Shown: positions 45,537 through 56,454 of the stretch, in pieces
How positions within the stretch are numbered: position 1 is the stretch's first letter
Layout of the letters: each line of letters begins with the position of its first letter
Assembly (NCBI RefSeq): GCF_023278565.1
Contig: NC_064675.1
Coordinates: 3,658,001-3,722,000 of the forward strand
Source: Colletotrichum lupini
Lineage: Eukaryota > Ascomycota > Sordariomycetes > Glomerellales > Glomerellaceae
Direction: 5' to 3'
DNA length: 64,000 nucleotides
The notes under the pieces: model-generated
What the model saw: the letters and a program-made list of their open reading frames with translations, nothing else
Databases searched by the model: none
What the model was told of the DNA's origin: nothing
Position numbers and translations under genes: made by a program

Positions 45537-48500
45537 TGCAGCGACGTGACGCCGCTGGCTATGAGTTCAATGGTCAAATATTCTACGAGCTGCTCGCGTT
45601 TTCGAGTGCGTAGGATCGATATGCCAAGTCGAAATGTCGCGACACAGTAATATGTGACAGTCGACCATTCAAGGGGATGTGTCAAACTTGATATTATGAG
45701 GTCGAAGAGACTGAGAGAGGCCAGGCGTTTCCGTATGCGTCGATTATGTGAACTCTTCGGCAGTGGAGAGAGTGAGAGAGAATGGAACCGTCGAAGCTAC
45801 CTTATTGAACCGATTTGATGGGATGATTGAAGTTGATTTGGTAAAAGTAAATCGCTGGATCGTTGCTGAAGTTGCAGTCGATTCTTCGACAACCAACCAA
45901 ACACCAATGTTTGACGTCTGAATCAGCCAAGTTCCCAGCCTTCTTCCCCGATGAGCCGGTACGTACCTGCGGTGAGTTTAGGTAGATTCTCTGTCGTCGA
46001 CTGGAAGGCGAGACTGGAGCCCGGGCGCATAGCTTGACCTATCAGACACATTAGGAAGCTCAACCAATGAACAGCCGAAGCGTACATGCGGGCTGCTGTG
46101 GCCATGCAGTTGCGCCACGCCCACAGCAATCACAGCTCCTAGCGCCAACGACCTGAGGAAGGAACATTGAATGCACTGTGAGCCCCGGAAGTAACCCCGC
46201 ACCTGCCATACGGCACGGGGTGAGCGCAAGACAAGCAGGCGGCAGTAGGACACTTTCCCCTCTTCTATTTCCCCTCTGTCTCTGGCTCTGGTTCCACCTT
46301 TTCCTCCATGCATCAGATCACGACCAACGTGGAATCTTGGGACGAAGTCGACTGAGAGGGTGTTCTTCAGTTGAAACTCGATTGCGTCGGACGGAAGACT
46401 CGTCGAGGGCCGTAAGCCCCTGCGAGGAGCTCTGATCGACGAGAGTCTGGTCTGCCTACGTATGCGTACCTTCAATGTTTGGAGAGGCACAAGCTACCTT
46501 GGTCTGTCAACACTTATCTTGCTGATATTGGGTCCCCAGACGATGACTTGGATTCCCTTCCACGCTCAGTAACAACCAGGCCACATGCGGAAGAGGTTCC
46601 CTGATCTCTCGGAGGACGTTGTTGCGGATGCGGAAGACAAGGGCGAAGCCCACCGTCGGAGGTATGGGTAACCCTATTGCTGCCGCCGGTGAGCTAACCC
46701 AGGACATCGTTCGTCCCATCGTGCCGGGAGCCCTCCTCCCGGGAAATTGGTTGCGTCCTGCAACAACAAGTTTCGTAACCCACATGCCCGGTCATTGATG
46801 CCCGGAACTCTAGCGTCTTGGGGGTCCTTATGCATGCTGAAGCTTGCTGTGACTTTACACAATGTAGGTAAGAGAATGTCTAGCTGTGAGACATCCCGAG
46901 CCACCAAATAATCAGTGATGATGAGCCTGATGATATGAAGTCGGTTGTCGGTCAGTCGGTCTTGAAAAGCAGAATGGATCCTTATTCTAGTCCATGTACC
47001 GAGGAGAACCCCCGACAGTCTGTTCTTGATTGTGTGCTTGCAACAGGTTGAGCATTGATGTTGTGGTCCGCCAAAGCTAAATGCTTATATTCCATGGTTG
47101 AGGCTATTAGTGCCGCCCTCAATCGCGACTTGGCGTGAGGCATGAGATGAAATTCTGGGAGGCTCAGTCGTCTATTGAAGAGAAAGTGCCAGTACAGCTG
47201 GTAATTTATTTACTATGCATGCGGCAGGTGAGCCTGAAAGACGCTTAAACAGGGAGTGCGCCGAGGCATAGCTGGGATATCCTTTCCTTTAGGCACATCA
47301 TTTGGCACGGTGATCAGTCATGATTTCTGCATTGAGACTCAAGGCTTGGAATCCTTCCTATGGCGACACGTTTGCTACCATTATCCAACTCCGAGGTCAG
47401 GGCCCCCATTGAATCGAGTTCTGTTTGTTTGCACTGGCCTTTTCACCTTGGTGGGAGCTCATCTTACATGGCCTGTTGGCAGCCGCAAATTTCATTTCAC
47501 TGCTACGCATTTGTAACTACGTTCATCCACGTCCAATCGAGAGTGTGATCAATGCAGCCTAGGTATATGTGCATCTTTCTATGACCGACTCTCAGGTTCA
47601 ATGAGTGATCCATTGATTCAGGAAATGTCAAAACCAAGCGCCCGTCATGTCTAGCTCTGACAGGGCCTGTCCCGCCTCCCGCGACTCCCGTCTGGCGCAG
47701 AAAGTTGAATTGGCCATCCAATGTCTGTGATGGTGCAATGCTCAAACTTCCACGTCGTCAGCGGCCGTCCCAGGCTTCGCTCCTTGCCCAAGCAAGTTTA
47801 GCGCAAGTCGCTTAAGCATCTACCTGTTGCAGCAACACCCCTTTTTTGTTTCTTGCTGCCATCCCATCTCTCCCATTTCCCCTCACTCTGCAAGCCCTGA
47901 CCAAGCGGAAGGCTCACCCGTTGGTTCAAGGTAAAGAAGGTTGAGCGAGTACCGAGTGTGAATCAGGTGCAGCTAAGCTAAGACTCGCAAGTACTCGACA
48001 CCAGATGACAGCACGTAACTGAGGGTAGGTGTCCGTACCTTAGGTAGCGGGAAATGTGGATGTGCTCGAATTAAAAGAATAAAAAGAAGAAGGGTATCCG
48101 TAGAATAGGTAGCCCGCTGCCCGCCCCTCTCGCGCCGGGGACCAGCTACAGCCACCCGTATCTTAGTAGCACCACCCTTGGCCGACTGGGGATAGTGCGC
48201 AGCTGTACCCAGTGGAAAGGCACGGCTGGACAAGCAACAGCCTGGCACAGGGTTCGACGGAGACCTTCAACAGGCCAATCCCAGGGTCTGGGACCAGCGG
48301 TGGGCGCCGAATGGGTTGCCCTTGTTGCTTTGCTGGCGAGGTGAGCCTGGTGAGGCAACAGTGAACGACGCATGTACATTTCTGTAGAAGCTTTGCAGCA
48401 ACGCGCAGCAATTGGCACCCCAAATTATACATGGACAAAATGTAAAAAAGAAAAAAAGGCAAGTGGAGATGCCTTGGATGTGGATTGCCCTCCTACCTTG

Positions 48501-49760
48501 ACACCCTGTATAGATTGGGTACAAAGGTAGGTACGAAACTGCCTCCCAACATAGAGGTAAATGAGGGCAAAGCTCCAACTGAACCCATTCTGCACCGGCC
48601 TCCATCTGCCTTTGCTGAGCTGCACTGGACAGGACGAGACCACATCTCACTGGACGACAACCTGCATCTCCCCTACCTACCCTACCACCTTACCTTACTT
48701 AGCACTATGTACGGTGCCAGGGTGCCGCAGGCTGTGCGAATTTCGTTTCTGGTCTCGCCATGATCAAATGTCCCCCCCTCATCCGCCCTCCTTCTTCTCC
48801 CTCCTTCCATCTGCTCCCCTCTCCCCTCCCCATCGCAGATTCTCCTCTCCACGTCTTCAGGAAACGTTTCTCTCTCCTCTCTCCTGTCATCTCCTCTCTT
48901 TCTCTCTCTCTCTCTCTCTCTCCTCTCGGACCGGGTTTTGTTGTGATTCCTATCAGGGGGTTCCAGTCCTCTTTTCACGCCTGTTTCCTTGGTGCTCGCC
49001 TCCGCTTATCATTTCGAGTCTCCTGTCATCTCATCTACAGCACTGCACAGTACACTACTTTGGAGCTTCTCTCGGCATCTCTCTTATCATTCGCCCTTCC
49101 CCTTGTCTCTCTATCCGCTCAAGCGTCTCTCTTGTCACATTGGGTCGACGTCCATTTTGCCTGCCAGTACCGTCCCCACGTCCACAATTTTTCCTGTCGA
49201 CTTTCGGTTCGTTGCCTTCCTCTTCCAAGGTCAAGTCACATCGTTCCATTCTCGACTTCGACTGCCTCTACCGATAGATCGCAAAGAACAGATCCAAGGA
49301 AAAAAATAAGACTCGACATCGTCCTAGCCGCCCTCGGCTAAGACATCCTAATTGTGTCCGCCACTTTTTTCCCTCTCTCATACTTATTCTCTCTCGCGCG
49401 CGCGCACTCTCCCCGCCTCCCGCTTCCCGCTCTTTTAGCCTCGTTGCTCGCTCGCTTGCTTGCTTTGCTGTGAGCTTCTAGGGTCACGTCAGTCTCGGGA
49501 CAAGTTTTCAGTACTACTTCCTTCCACACTTCTACTCACGCCACAATCAACAAGCTCCAAGCAGTCGGTTGCTTCTCGAACCTCGCTACCGTTCTAAGAC
49601 AATCTTAGTCGAGCGTCGCATCTTGCAAGCAAAGTCTAGAGCTACATTGGTCTAGCTACCTGCCACGCTGTCTCTCATATCGTCATTAGCAGTCGACGAA
49701 TTCTCAAGTTTCGAAATCCACTCGTCACACAATCGACTCCTAGTACCAATAACCGACGCA
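45537..49760. other. 4.2-kb divergent intergenic region with CT-rich leader
   Basis: Upstream of the Med2-like gene (-) and the three-RRM gene (+). No credible coding frame was found among short open stretches. From about 48750 to 49760 the plus strand is strongly pyrimidine-rich with a (TC)n microsatellite at about 48899-48921 and CG-rich spots (about 49395-49405), consistent with a long 5' leader of the RRM gene. CCTACC/GGTAGG motifs occur near 48030, 48525 and 48675. Confidence 0.5.
48899..48922 (+). repeat. (TC)n microsatellite
   Basis: About eleven TC repeats inside the pyrimidine-rich stretch upstream of the three-RRM gene. Confidence 0.9.
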
Positions 49761-51486
49761 ATGGCGGACAACGGACCTGCTTCGAACGCTGCGCAGCTGC
49801 CCCCTCCTCCCCAGCCGAATGCTGGAGCTCCAGGCTACGAGAACGGCCAGAATGGCCAGTCAAACCCGGCGCATATGCCCCCGCCTCCCCTCCATATTCC
49901 GCAGAACAACAACCCGATTCCGACCGCCATTACCTCGCCCATGTCTGGTGTCGATAAGGTTATGTCGCCCGGTAGCGCTGGGGGATTCGGCCGCCGTGCT
50001 GCTCCCGAACCTAACAAGCGGGCGCTGTACGTCGGAGGCTTGGATCAACGTGTTACCGAGGATGTCTTGCGTCAGATCTTCGAGACTACTGGTCACGTTC
50101 AGAATGTCAAGATCATCCCCGACAAGAATGTGCGTATACTGTTGCCATATAAAACTTTCCATGAGGATGCTATTGGTATCTACATGTCCATGTGATCCAC
50201 GATATAGCTGACCGTGTATCGACAGGCTAAGGGCTACAACTATGGATTCGTTGAGTACGATGATCCCGGTGCGGCCGAGCGCGCTATGCAGACCTTGAAT
50301 GGAAGACGTGTGCACCAATCCGTACGAGAACCTTCCTCTGATGTTGCGAATCGAAGTTGACAATTTGTTAGGAAATCCGCGTCAATTGGGCTTACCAGTC
50401 CAACACCTCAAGCAAGGAGGACACCTCCAACCACTTCCACATCTTCGTTGGCGACCTTAGCAACGAAGTCAACGACGAGGTTCTGACCCAGGCGTTCTCT
50501 GCCTTTGGCTCCGTATCCGAAGCTCGTGTCATGTGGGACATGAAGACTGGCCGATCTCGTGGATACGGTTTCGTCGCTTTCAGGGACCGCCCGGACGCCG
50601 AGAAGGCACTCAGCTCCATGGATGGGGAGTGGCTTGGCTCACGCGCCATCCGCTGCAACTGGGCAAACCAAAAGGGTCAGCCGTCTATTGCGCAGCAGCA
50701 GGCGATGCAGGCTATGGGCCTGACGCCCACGACACCTTTTGGCCACCACCAGTTCCCAGCTCATGGTGTCGCCAGCTACGAGGTTGTTCTTGCCCAGACG
50801 CCGTCGTGGCAAACGACGTGCTATGTTGGCAACTTGACTCCTTACACCACGCCAAACGACGTTGTCCCCCTGTTCCAAAACTTTGGCTTTGTGGTTGAGT
50901 CTCGATTCCAGGCGGACCGAGGATTTGCATTCATTAAGATGGATAGCCACGAGAGCGCGGCTATGGCAATCTGCCAGATGAACGGCTATAATGTTAATGG
51001 ACGCCCCTTGAAGTGCAGCGTGAGTTTACCCCAAAGCCAATTGCTGGAGAATACGCACTGACTTTTTCCTGTGCGAAGTGGGGCAAGGACAAGACCCCGA
51101 ACCCTCAGGGCGGCGCCGCCGCCGGCTTCGACCCCTCGCAGCAGGCGTACAGCCCGCAAAGCGCCGCTTCCGGACCCGGAGGTTACCCCGGTACCCCGAC
51201 TGCCTACTTTCCTCAATACGGCGGTGAGTGTTCAGCTACAGGCTAGAGATGCAGAAGAAACCCCAGGCTTACATGTTATTCATCAGGTCAATACCAAGGT
51301 CAGCATGGCAACTACGGTGGCCCGGCCGCTCAGTCCCCGGCCGGTTATGGAGCGCAGCCCATGGGATACGGCGGACCGCAGAGTGCCGGAGGCTATGGTC
51401 GCGGGCAACAGCCACCCAACCAGCAGTGGCCCCAGGGACCCCAGGGACAGAACTTCAACAACGGGTTCGCTGGGTACCAGGGCTAA
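49761..51486 (+). CDS. PUB1: three-RRM RNA-binding protein (Pub1 / TIA-1 / Csx1 type)
   Basis: Exons are 49761-50129, 50226-50321, 50372-51019, 51079-51223 and 51287-51486, giving 485 aa. Pub1/TIA-1 proteins bind U- and AU-rich mRNA 3' regions, affect mRNA stability and gather in stress granules. The Pro/Gln/Asn-rich N-terminus (1-85) precedes RRM1 (about 87-160; ALYVGG and KGYNYGFVEY), RRM2 (about 178-255; FHIFVGDL and RSRGYGFVAF) and RRM3 (about 303-375; TCYVGNL and DRGFAFIKM). The third RRM ends with the family CSWGKD junction. The C-terminus is a Gly/Gln/Tyr/Asn-rich, prion-like tail (GQQPPNQQWPQGPQGQ). All introns are GT-AG and frame-consistent. The start ATG follows a long CT-rich leader. 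Pub1 and Csx1 of yeasts are the closest designs. Confidence 0.92.
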
Positions 51487-51882
51487 CTGCAGTTCACGAC
51501 GTAGCCCAAGCTCGTGAGCTGGAGTGCGCAGCGTTGCTTTTTGCTCGAACAGAGCGCGTCGAATACGGTCGCACCCACAACGTTGCAAGGTCCTAGGGGT
51601 TGCTTTTGTGGAGTCTTTCTTTTCCAATGTTGTTTTCTCGATGGCAAAATGGCATGACCAACGCATCTCCCATGTTTTCCAAACATCATTTCTTGCCAAA
51701 GCGTCTCTCTCTCTATCTCAATCTCTCCTGCCATCTGCGATGAGGGCATATGTTGGTTTCTCTTGTGTGAGCACTGGGGATGCGAAGGGGACATCATGTG
51801 CATTTTCCGGGACGTTTCTCAGTCTTCATATCTTCTACGGCCTAGTGATTCCCACAAGTCACGAACTTTTCCTTGCGCAGTC

Positions 51883-51886
<4 letters not shown>

Positions 51887-51918
<32 letters not shown>
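51887..51918 (+). repeat. (CT)16 microsatellite
   Basis: Sixteen uninterrupted CT units about 400 bp after the stop codon of the three-RRM gene, probably in its 3' UTR or just beyond. Confidence 0.95.
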
Positions 51919-51922
<4 letters not shown>

Positions 51923-54871
51923 CTGTCGGAGGGGCAGAGGGCAGACTTTTGATATGCTGTTTCGTTGCCAAAAAAAAAAGTTTGCTGCTTTGTTCTATCA
52001 TGGATACCTCTTCAGCATGACGAATCTGTTGGATGATGAGTTTATGACTTTTTATTTATCTATTTTTCTCTACACTATGTTGGGCACAAGTTTTCTCCTA
52101 GCGCGTGGTGGTCTCCCGGATACTCGAGTCACCATTAGATACCTACGACCAGACACCAGATTTTGACGAACCTATGGGAGAGGAGAGGGGGTGCTTGGAT
52201 GACCAAGGAGCGAGCAGGTGGAGACGACATGTGGTTGGCTGATGGAGGGGGTTTTCATGCATGCGCGTGGGTGCAGGTAGTTCTTCTTGGGAGGACGGCT
52301 TTTCCGCACCCACATGAAGGCTATCCCGCACTTGCACGTGACTGCACCGCCGCAGTAGCCACAATTGACCCGGAATCTCTATTATTCCGGCAGTTTCTTA
52401 GGAAGGCGCAGCCTCCTCTGCTGCACCTTCCACTTTACCCTCTTCTACAGCGCGCTTTTCAGAATCAAAACCACGACTTTAAAAGCTAGTCTTTGCTCAG
52501 GGGAAATACTTCTCTAGAGCCCATATTCTGGTACTCAAAAAGGTACTTATCCTGCTTCAAAAGTGACTGAAAAAGGAGGTGTTGGACAAAAAAGACGCGT
52601 TAAAACAGAAACAACCGGAAGGCACGCGCCCGGGCCCAACATATGACTGCTGTTTAGCGGTACAGTCACGTGAAGTCACGTGTGACCCACTATTTGCTTG
52701 AGTAGGCCTAGTATGGGTGCGGGATAGCCGTCCTCCTTCTTGGAGGTGTTTTAGCGCAGTAGCGTCAAGTGGTGGAGCTGTGGATCAATCCACCACTGGC
52801 GGCTAGGTAATTCCGTTGATGCCTCTTTTGGGACAAGAATGTGATGTTCTTGCTCTTCAAATTACCGCATGAACGATTACCATTTTGCCCCAAGCGTTTG
52901 GTGTTATGATCATGAAAGTTGTTGTTTCTGGGCATGAGTTGAGCAAAGCGGAAGCTCAAGGTGCACCTTCCAAGCTTACAGCATGGAAGGTGCTACAAAA
53001 TTGAGGGCAGAAAAGGTAACCATGGATTCGGCTTGGGATACGGATAAGGTAGGCTGAAATCGCCTTTTGTGGAGTTCCGCTGCTGCTGCCAGCGCCTGCC
53101 TTAGGTTCTTTTGGTGGCCCTCTGCCCGCACACTGCGTAACATGTCCGAGAAGGAAGTTGGCTGTTGGCTGTTGGCACCCGCAAGAGCAAATTGGTGAAG
53201 AAATTGAAGACTGACGATGCGTACAGAGTACGTACCTTGACATTGCACTTCCAATGACTCCGAACATGTCACGAGCAAAGGGGAACCAAAAACAACAGGA
53301 AGCCCATCAAGACTGAAAAATATGTTTATGTTTTGTTTGTCGCATGGCAGGCGGTGATATACTGTCGGTTGGTAATATGGACCTACCTGCATTGCTTTTT
53401 GGAACACACTACAGCGATCCATCCTCCATCCACCGTCCGAGGGGGTCCCTTTTGTTTGATGAACAGGCGGGACGGATTGAAATGGTTTCTGGCTTTATTA
53501 CTAGCATTGCTCAGCTCAGTCCGGACCCAGAGCTGGCCTGGACGTCTCAGTTTTCCCACTCGCAACTCGCAAGCCCTCGCGAAAAAGGCTGTTGTCTATG
53601 GCTGAGAACGGATACTCGGAACGCCTGGCACGCTGGGCTGGGTTTAGCCAAGCCCACCACTTTATGCTCGGCGCACTTTTTTTTCGCCTTCCACGAGTCA
53701 CCATACATCATAGTTGATTATTGGCTATGATTAAGATGGTTGTTATCATTCTTGGGAAAACTCTGCGGATACTTGGCAGCTTGGACAGGAATCTCAATTG
53801 AATGGTCCTTCTTTGGTGCCTACTGTGCAACTTCCACTTGCACTCACTGAGGTGCTCAAGGCTCACAGCATCAGCCTGGAGGGTCTGTTGGGGAATCCGT
53901 GGAATCCATGATTTCCGTCACGTTTTATGGCCCCATCGTATCGTCTTTGCTATCGTCGTCAGGCCGCAGACTTGCAGCCACTGAGTGAGCTTGGGGGCAT
54001 TGTTACGGATCCATTCCATGGTGCTTTGCTGAGTGACTCCAGCCTCCAGCCTCTTTCTCTCCACATGTTCTGGTCAGCTCGACACAAGACCGTTTTCGTC
54101 TCTCGTCACCGGCCATGACCGTTGGTCTGTGAGTGTCAGCATACCCAAGTACTCATTGCATCGCTTGCTTGGGCCCCATTTCGCGAGTGAGATAAAATTG
54201 GGCAACACAAAACACAGGTATGGGAAGTGGTGGTGACGCAGGTAGGTGGTGGTGAGGCATGTGTTGAACATATGTCAAACAGCATCTTTGTCTTTCTGCC
54301 CTGCTCTCCACCGCCGTACTTCGTACTACGTACTTCGCCGCAGTGTGCACCGGCCAACCTTGGTGCTTGGCCTGTCAGGTCTGGAAACCCGAACCCAATG
54401 CCAACCTGACGTACTTTTGCCTGGGTACCCTGCCGGGTCTTCAGCCTCTGATTGGTCATTTTGTGGTTGCTATTGATCCTCGCCCCCAATGTCCCCTTCA
54501 ACCATTTTCACTGTTTGATACCTTTCTTTCGGCCACCATTTGAGAAGAAGACGAGGAAAAATAGTTTCAACAGAACAATATTATACCAGCGTGCAGGAGG
54601 CTTGATCATATTCTTACATCGCCTTGCTTCACTCGGCCACCAACGTCGCTCCCGTCATTGTCATACGGACATGCCTCTTCAAGCCAGCCTCTACTGATCT
54701 TGCCTTGGTAACTACTACCTCGAGGTGATACTTCAGGCTTAGGTGGAGGCCATGTGAGACGGGGGACAGGTCTGTTCCCGTCCGTTGGCATTGGTGTACA
54801 ACAGCCAGCGCCTCTCCGTGTCTCGAAGCGTTTCTTTGCCCCTCGACCTTGGCTTTACCCTCAGTCCAGGT

Positions 54872-56066
54872 AAGGTACCTTGATCCATGGTATGTGTACG
54901 TGCGTGGTTGTGTGTATGTTTTGTGTGTGCTGGGAAAAGGTAATTGCTTTTCGGATTACTAGTAAGCTAGGTATGTTGTCCTGCCTTGCACAGCCCTACC
55001 TCTGGTTTCTATGTACTTGTTATTATTACTGCCTAGGTAGTGTTTATTCTTGTCGATGGTGCTCTACGGGCAGATACCGCAGGGCACTCACTTCGGGGCC
55101 CTTTGATCCAAAGGCAAGGTTCTGTCTATCCGTACAGCCTAAGGTACCTTAGACCCATGGGTCCCCATTGCTGAGGTGAGGTACTTTGCCTGCTTTAGGT
55201 ACCTTGCGTGCCTATCTGAGAAGTAGTTTCTCGAGGAACCTTGTCCCCCTCTCCCCAAAGGCTCCAAAAGCCCACCTCATCAAGCCCCCCGGCTTTGCGT
55301 CAAGTTGCGCCTTCTGCCACTTGCTGCGTTAAGTACGGAGGAGGCACTAGGTAACGTAGGCTCATTCAGTGGAGGTCTGCTCTGTTTCCCTGCCCGACCA
55401 TCTCAGGCCTGCGTCGCAAGCGACCATCGTGGCCCGCGGAACACTCGCATCCTCTCCCACTTATACCTCCCAGCTCCACCAGGCCATCCCAAATCCCCTC
55501 CCCTCCCCTCCTCCACCCCCCGTCAGTCGCGCGCATTCTCTCCCGTCCATACACTCCTTCCCCTCCGCCCCCCTCCTTCCTGCTTCACAGGTTGCGTATC
55601 CGTACATACAATCGCCCTCTTTTCCCGCCCGATTACCTTAGCTTGCACGTTCCGTGGAAAACAACACACACCAAATACTTGTTGTTAACGTCCAAAGGCC
55701 CCGTCTTTGAATTAGTCCATTGCAGCCTTCTTGCGCCCGTCTTTTAATTGCCATGATGAATTCTTAGGGATAACCACCCAAAACTTCCACTCCGAACTCT
55801 ATTCACACCAAGAGAGTTTGGGCCGTGTCAGCCCAATTCTGCCGAATCCCTCTCCTTGGCACCCTCACAGAGCTCGACTGCATCCCTCCAGTCAATTCCC
55901 TCTGCGCGCCTTGGTCCTTGGTCTGCACTCTGCACTCTGCGCTCTGCATTTGCCAGACAGACTCTGAGCCAGTCCACACACACTACTTCCACTTCCACTA
56001 CCTAATACCTATTCGTACTGGACGGCGGCCATACCTTACCTGACCACCTCTCACGCAAGGTACCTT
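54872..56066. promoter_or_regulatory. four AAGGTACCTT-type palindromes upstream of YAK1
   Basis: Perfect AAGGTACCTT decamers lie at 54872-54881, 55141-55150 and 56057-56066, and a near copy TAGGTACCTT at 55196-55205. All are 0.4-1.6 kb before the YAK1 ATG. Palindromic repeats suggest a site for a dimeric factor, but none is identified. Confidence 0.5.
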
Positions 56067-56454
56067 ACCCTTCCCATCCTCGTCCTCACCCAACCGCGAC
56101 ATTACCGGCGCCGCATCAGACACGAGCAACGCAGCCCACACACCCGGTCGACCCTTCGACACTCACTGCCAATCTTACCTCACTCACCTCCCTTGGCTTT
56201 GCTCTGCCTGCGAGTCTGCGCTCGCTCCTGCAACTTGCCTTTCAACCTTAGTACGCCCAGTCCAGCCTGGCCCCATTCGCCCGCTTAACGCGTCCAGTCG
56301 AAACCACCGACGACATCAGCTAAAGCGCTCGGCCAGCCCTTTCCCCCTTCCAACTTTCAACCTCCACCATCCAACCGTCCGTTTGGCAGCTCATCCCGAT
56401 CCCGACCGACTGCATCATTTCCTCTTTCGAGTCAACATCGCTTCTCCGCCCGCC

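Larger units (their letters stand above)
51487..56454. other. 5-kb intergenic region upstream of YAK1
   Basis: Begins with the 3' UTR of the RRM gene, which holds a (CT)16 microsatellite. No credible gene was recognised in 52.0-55.2 kb; short open frames occur on both strands with no splice logic. From 54.87 to 56.07 kb there are four AAGGTACCTT-type palindromes, and from 55.3 kb to the YAK1 start the plus strand is pyrimidine-rich, a probable long leader. Confidence 0.5.

Noticed and set aside
52956..53730. Overlapping open frames of 100-148 codons on both strands
   Set aside because: Both strands open, no splice continuity, no recognisable motif.
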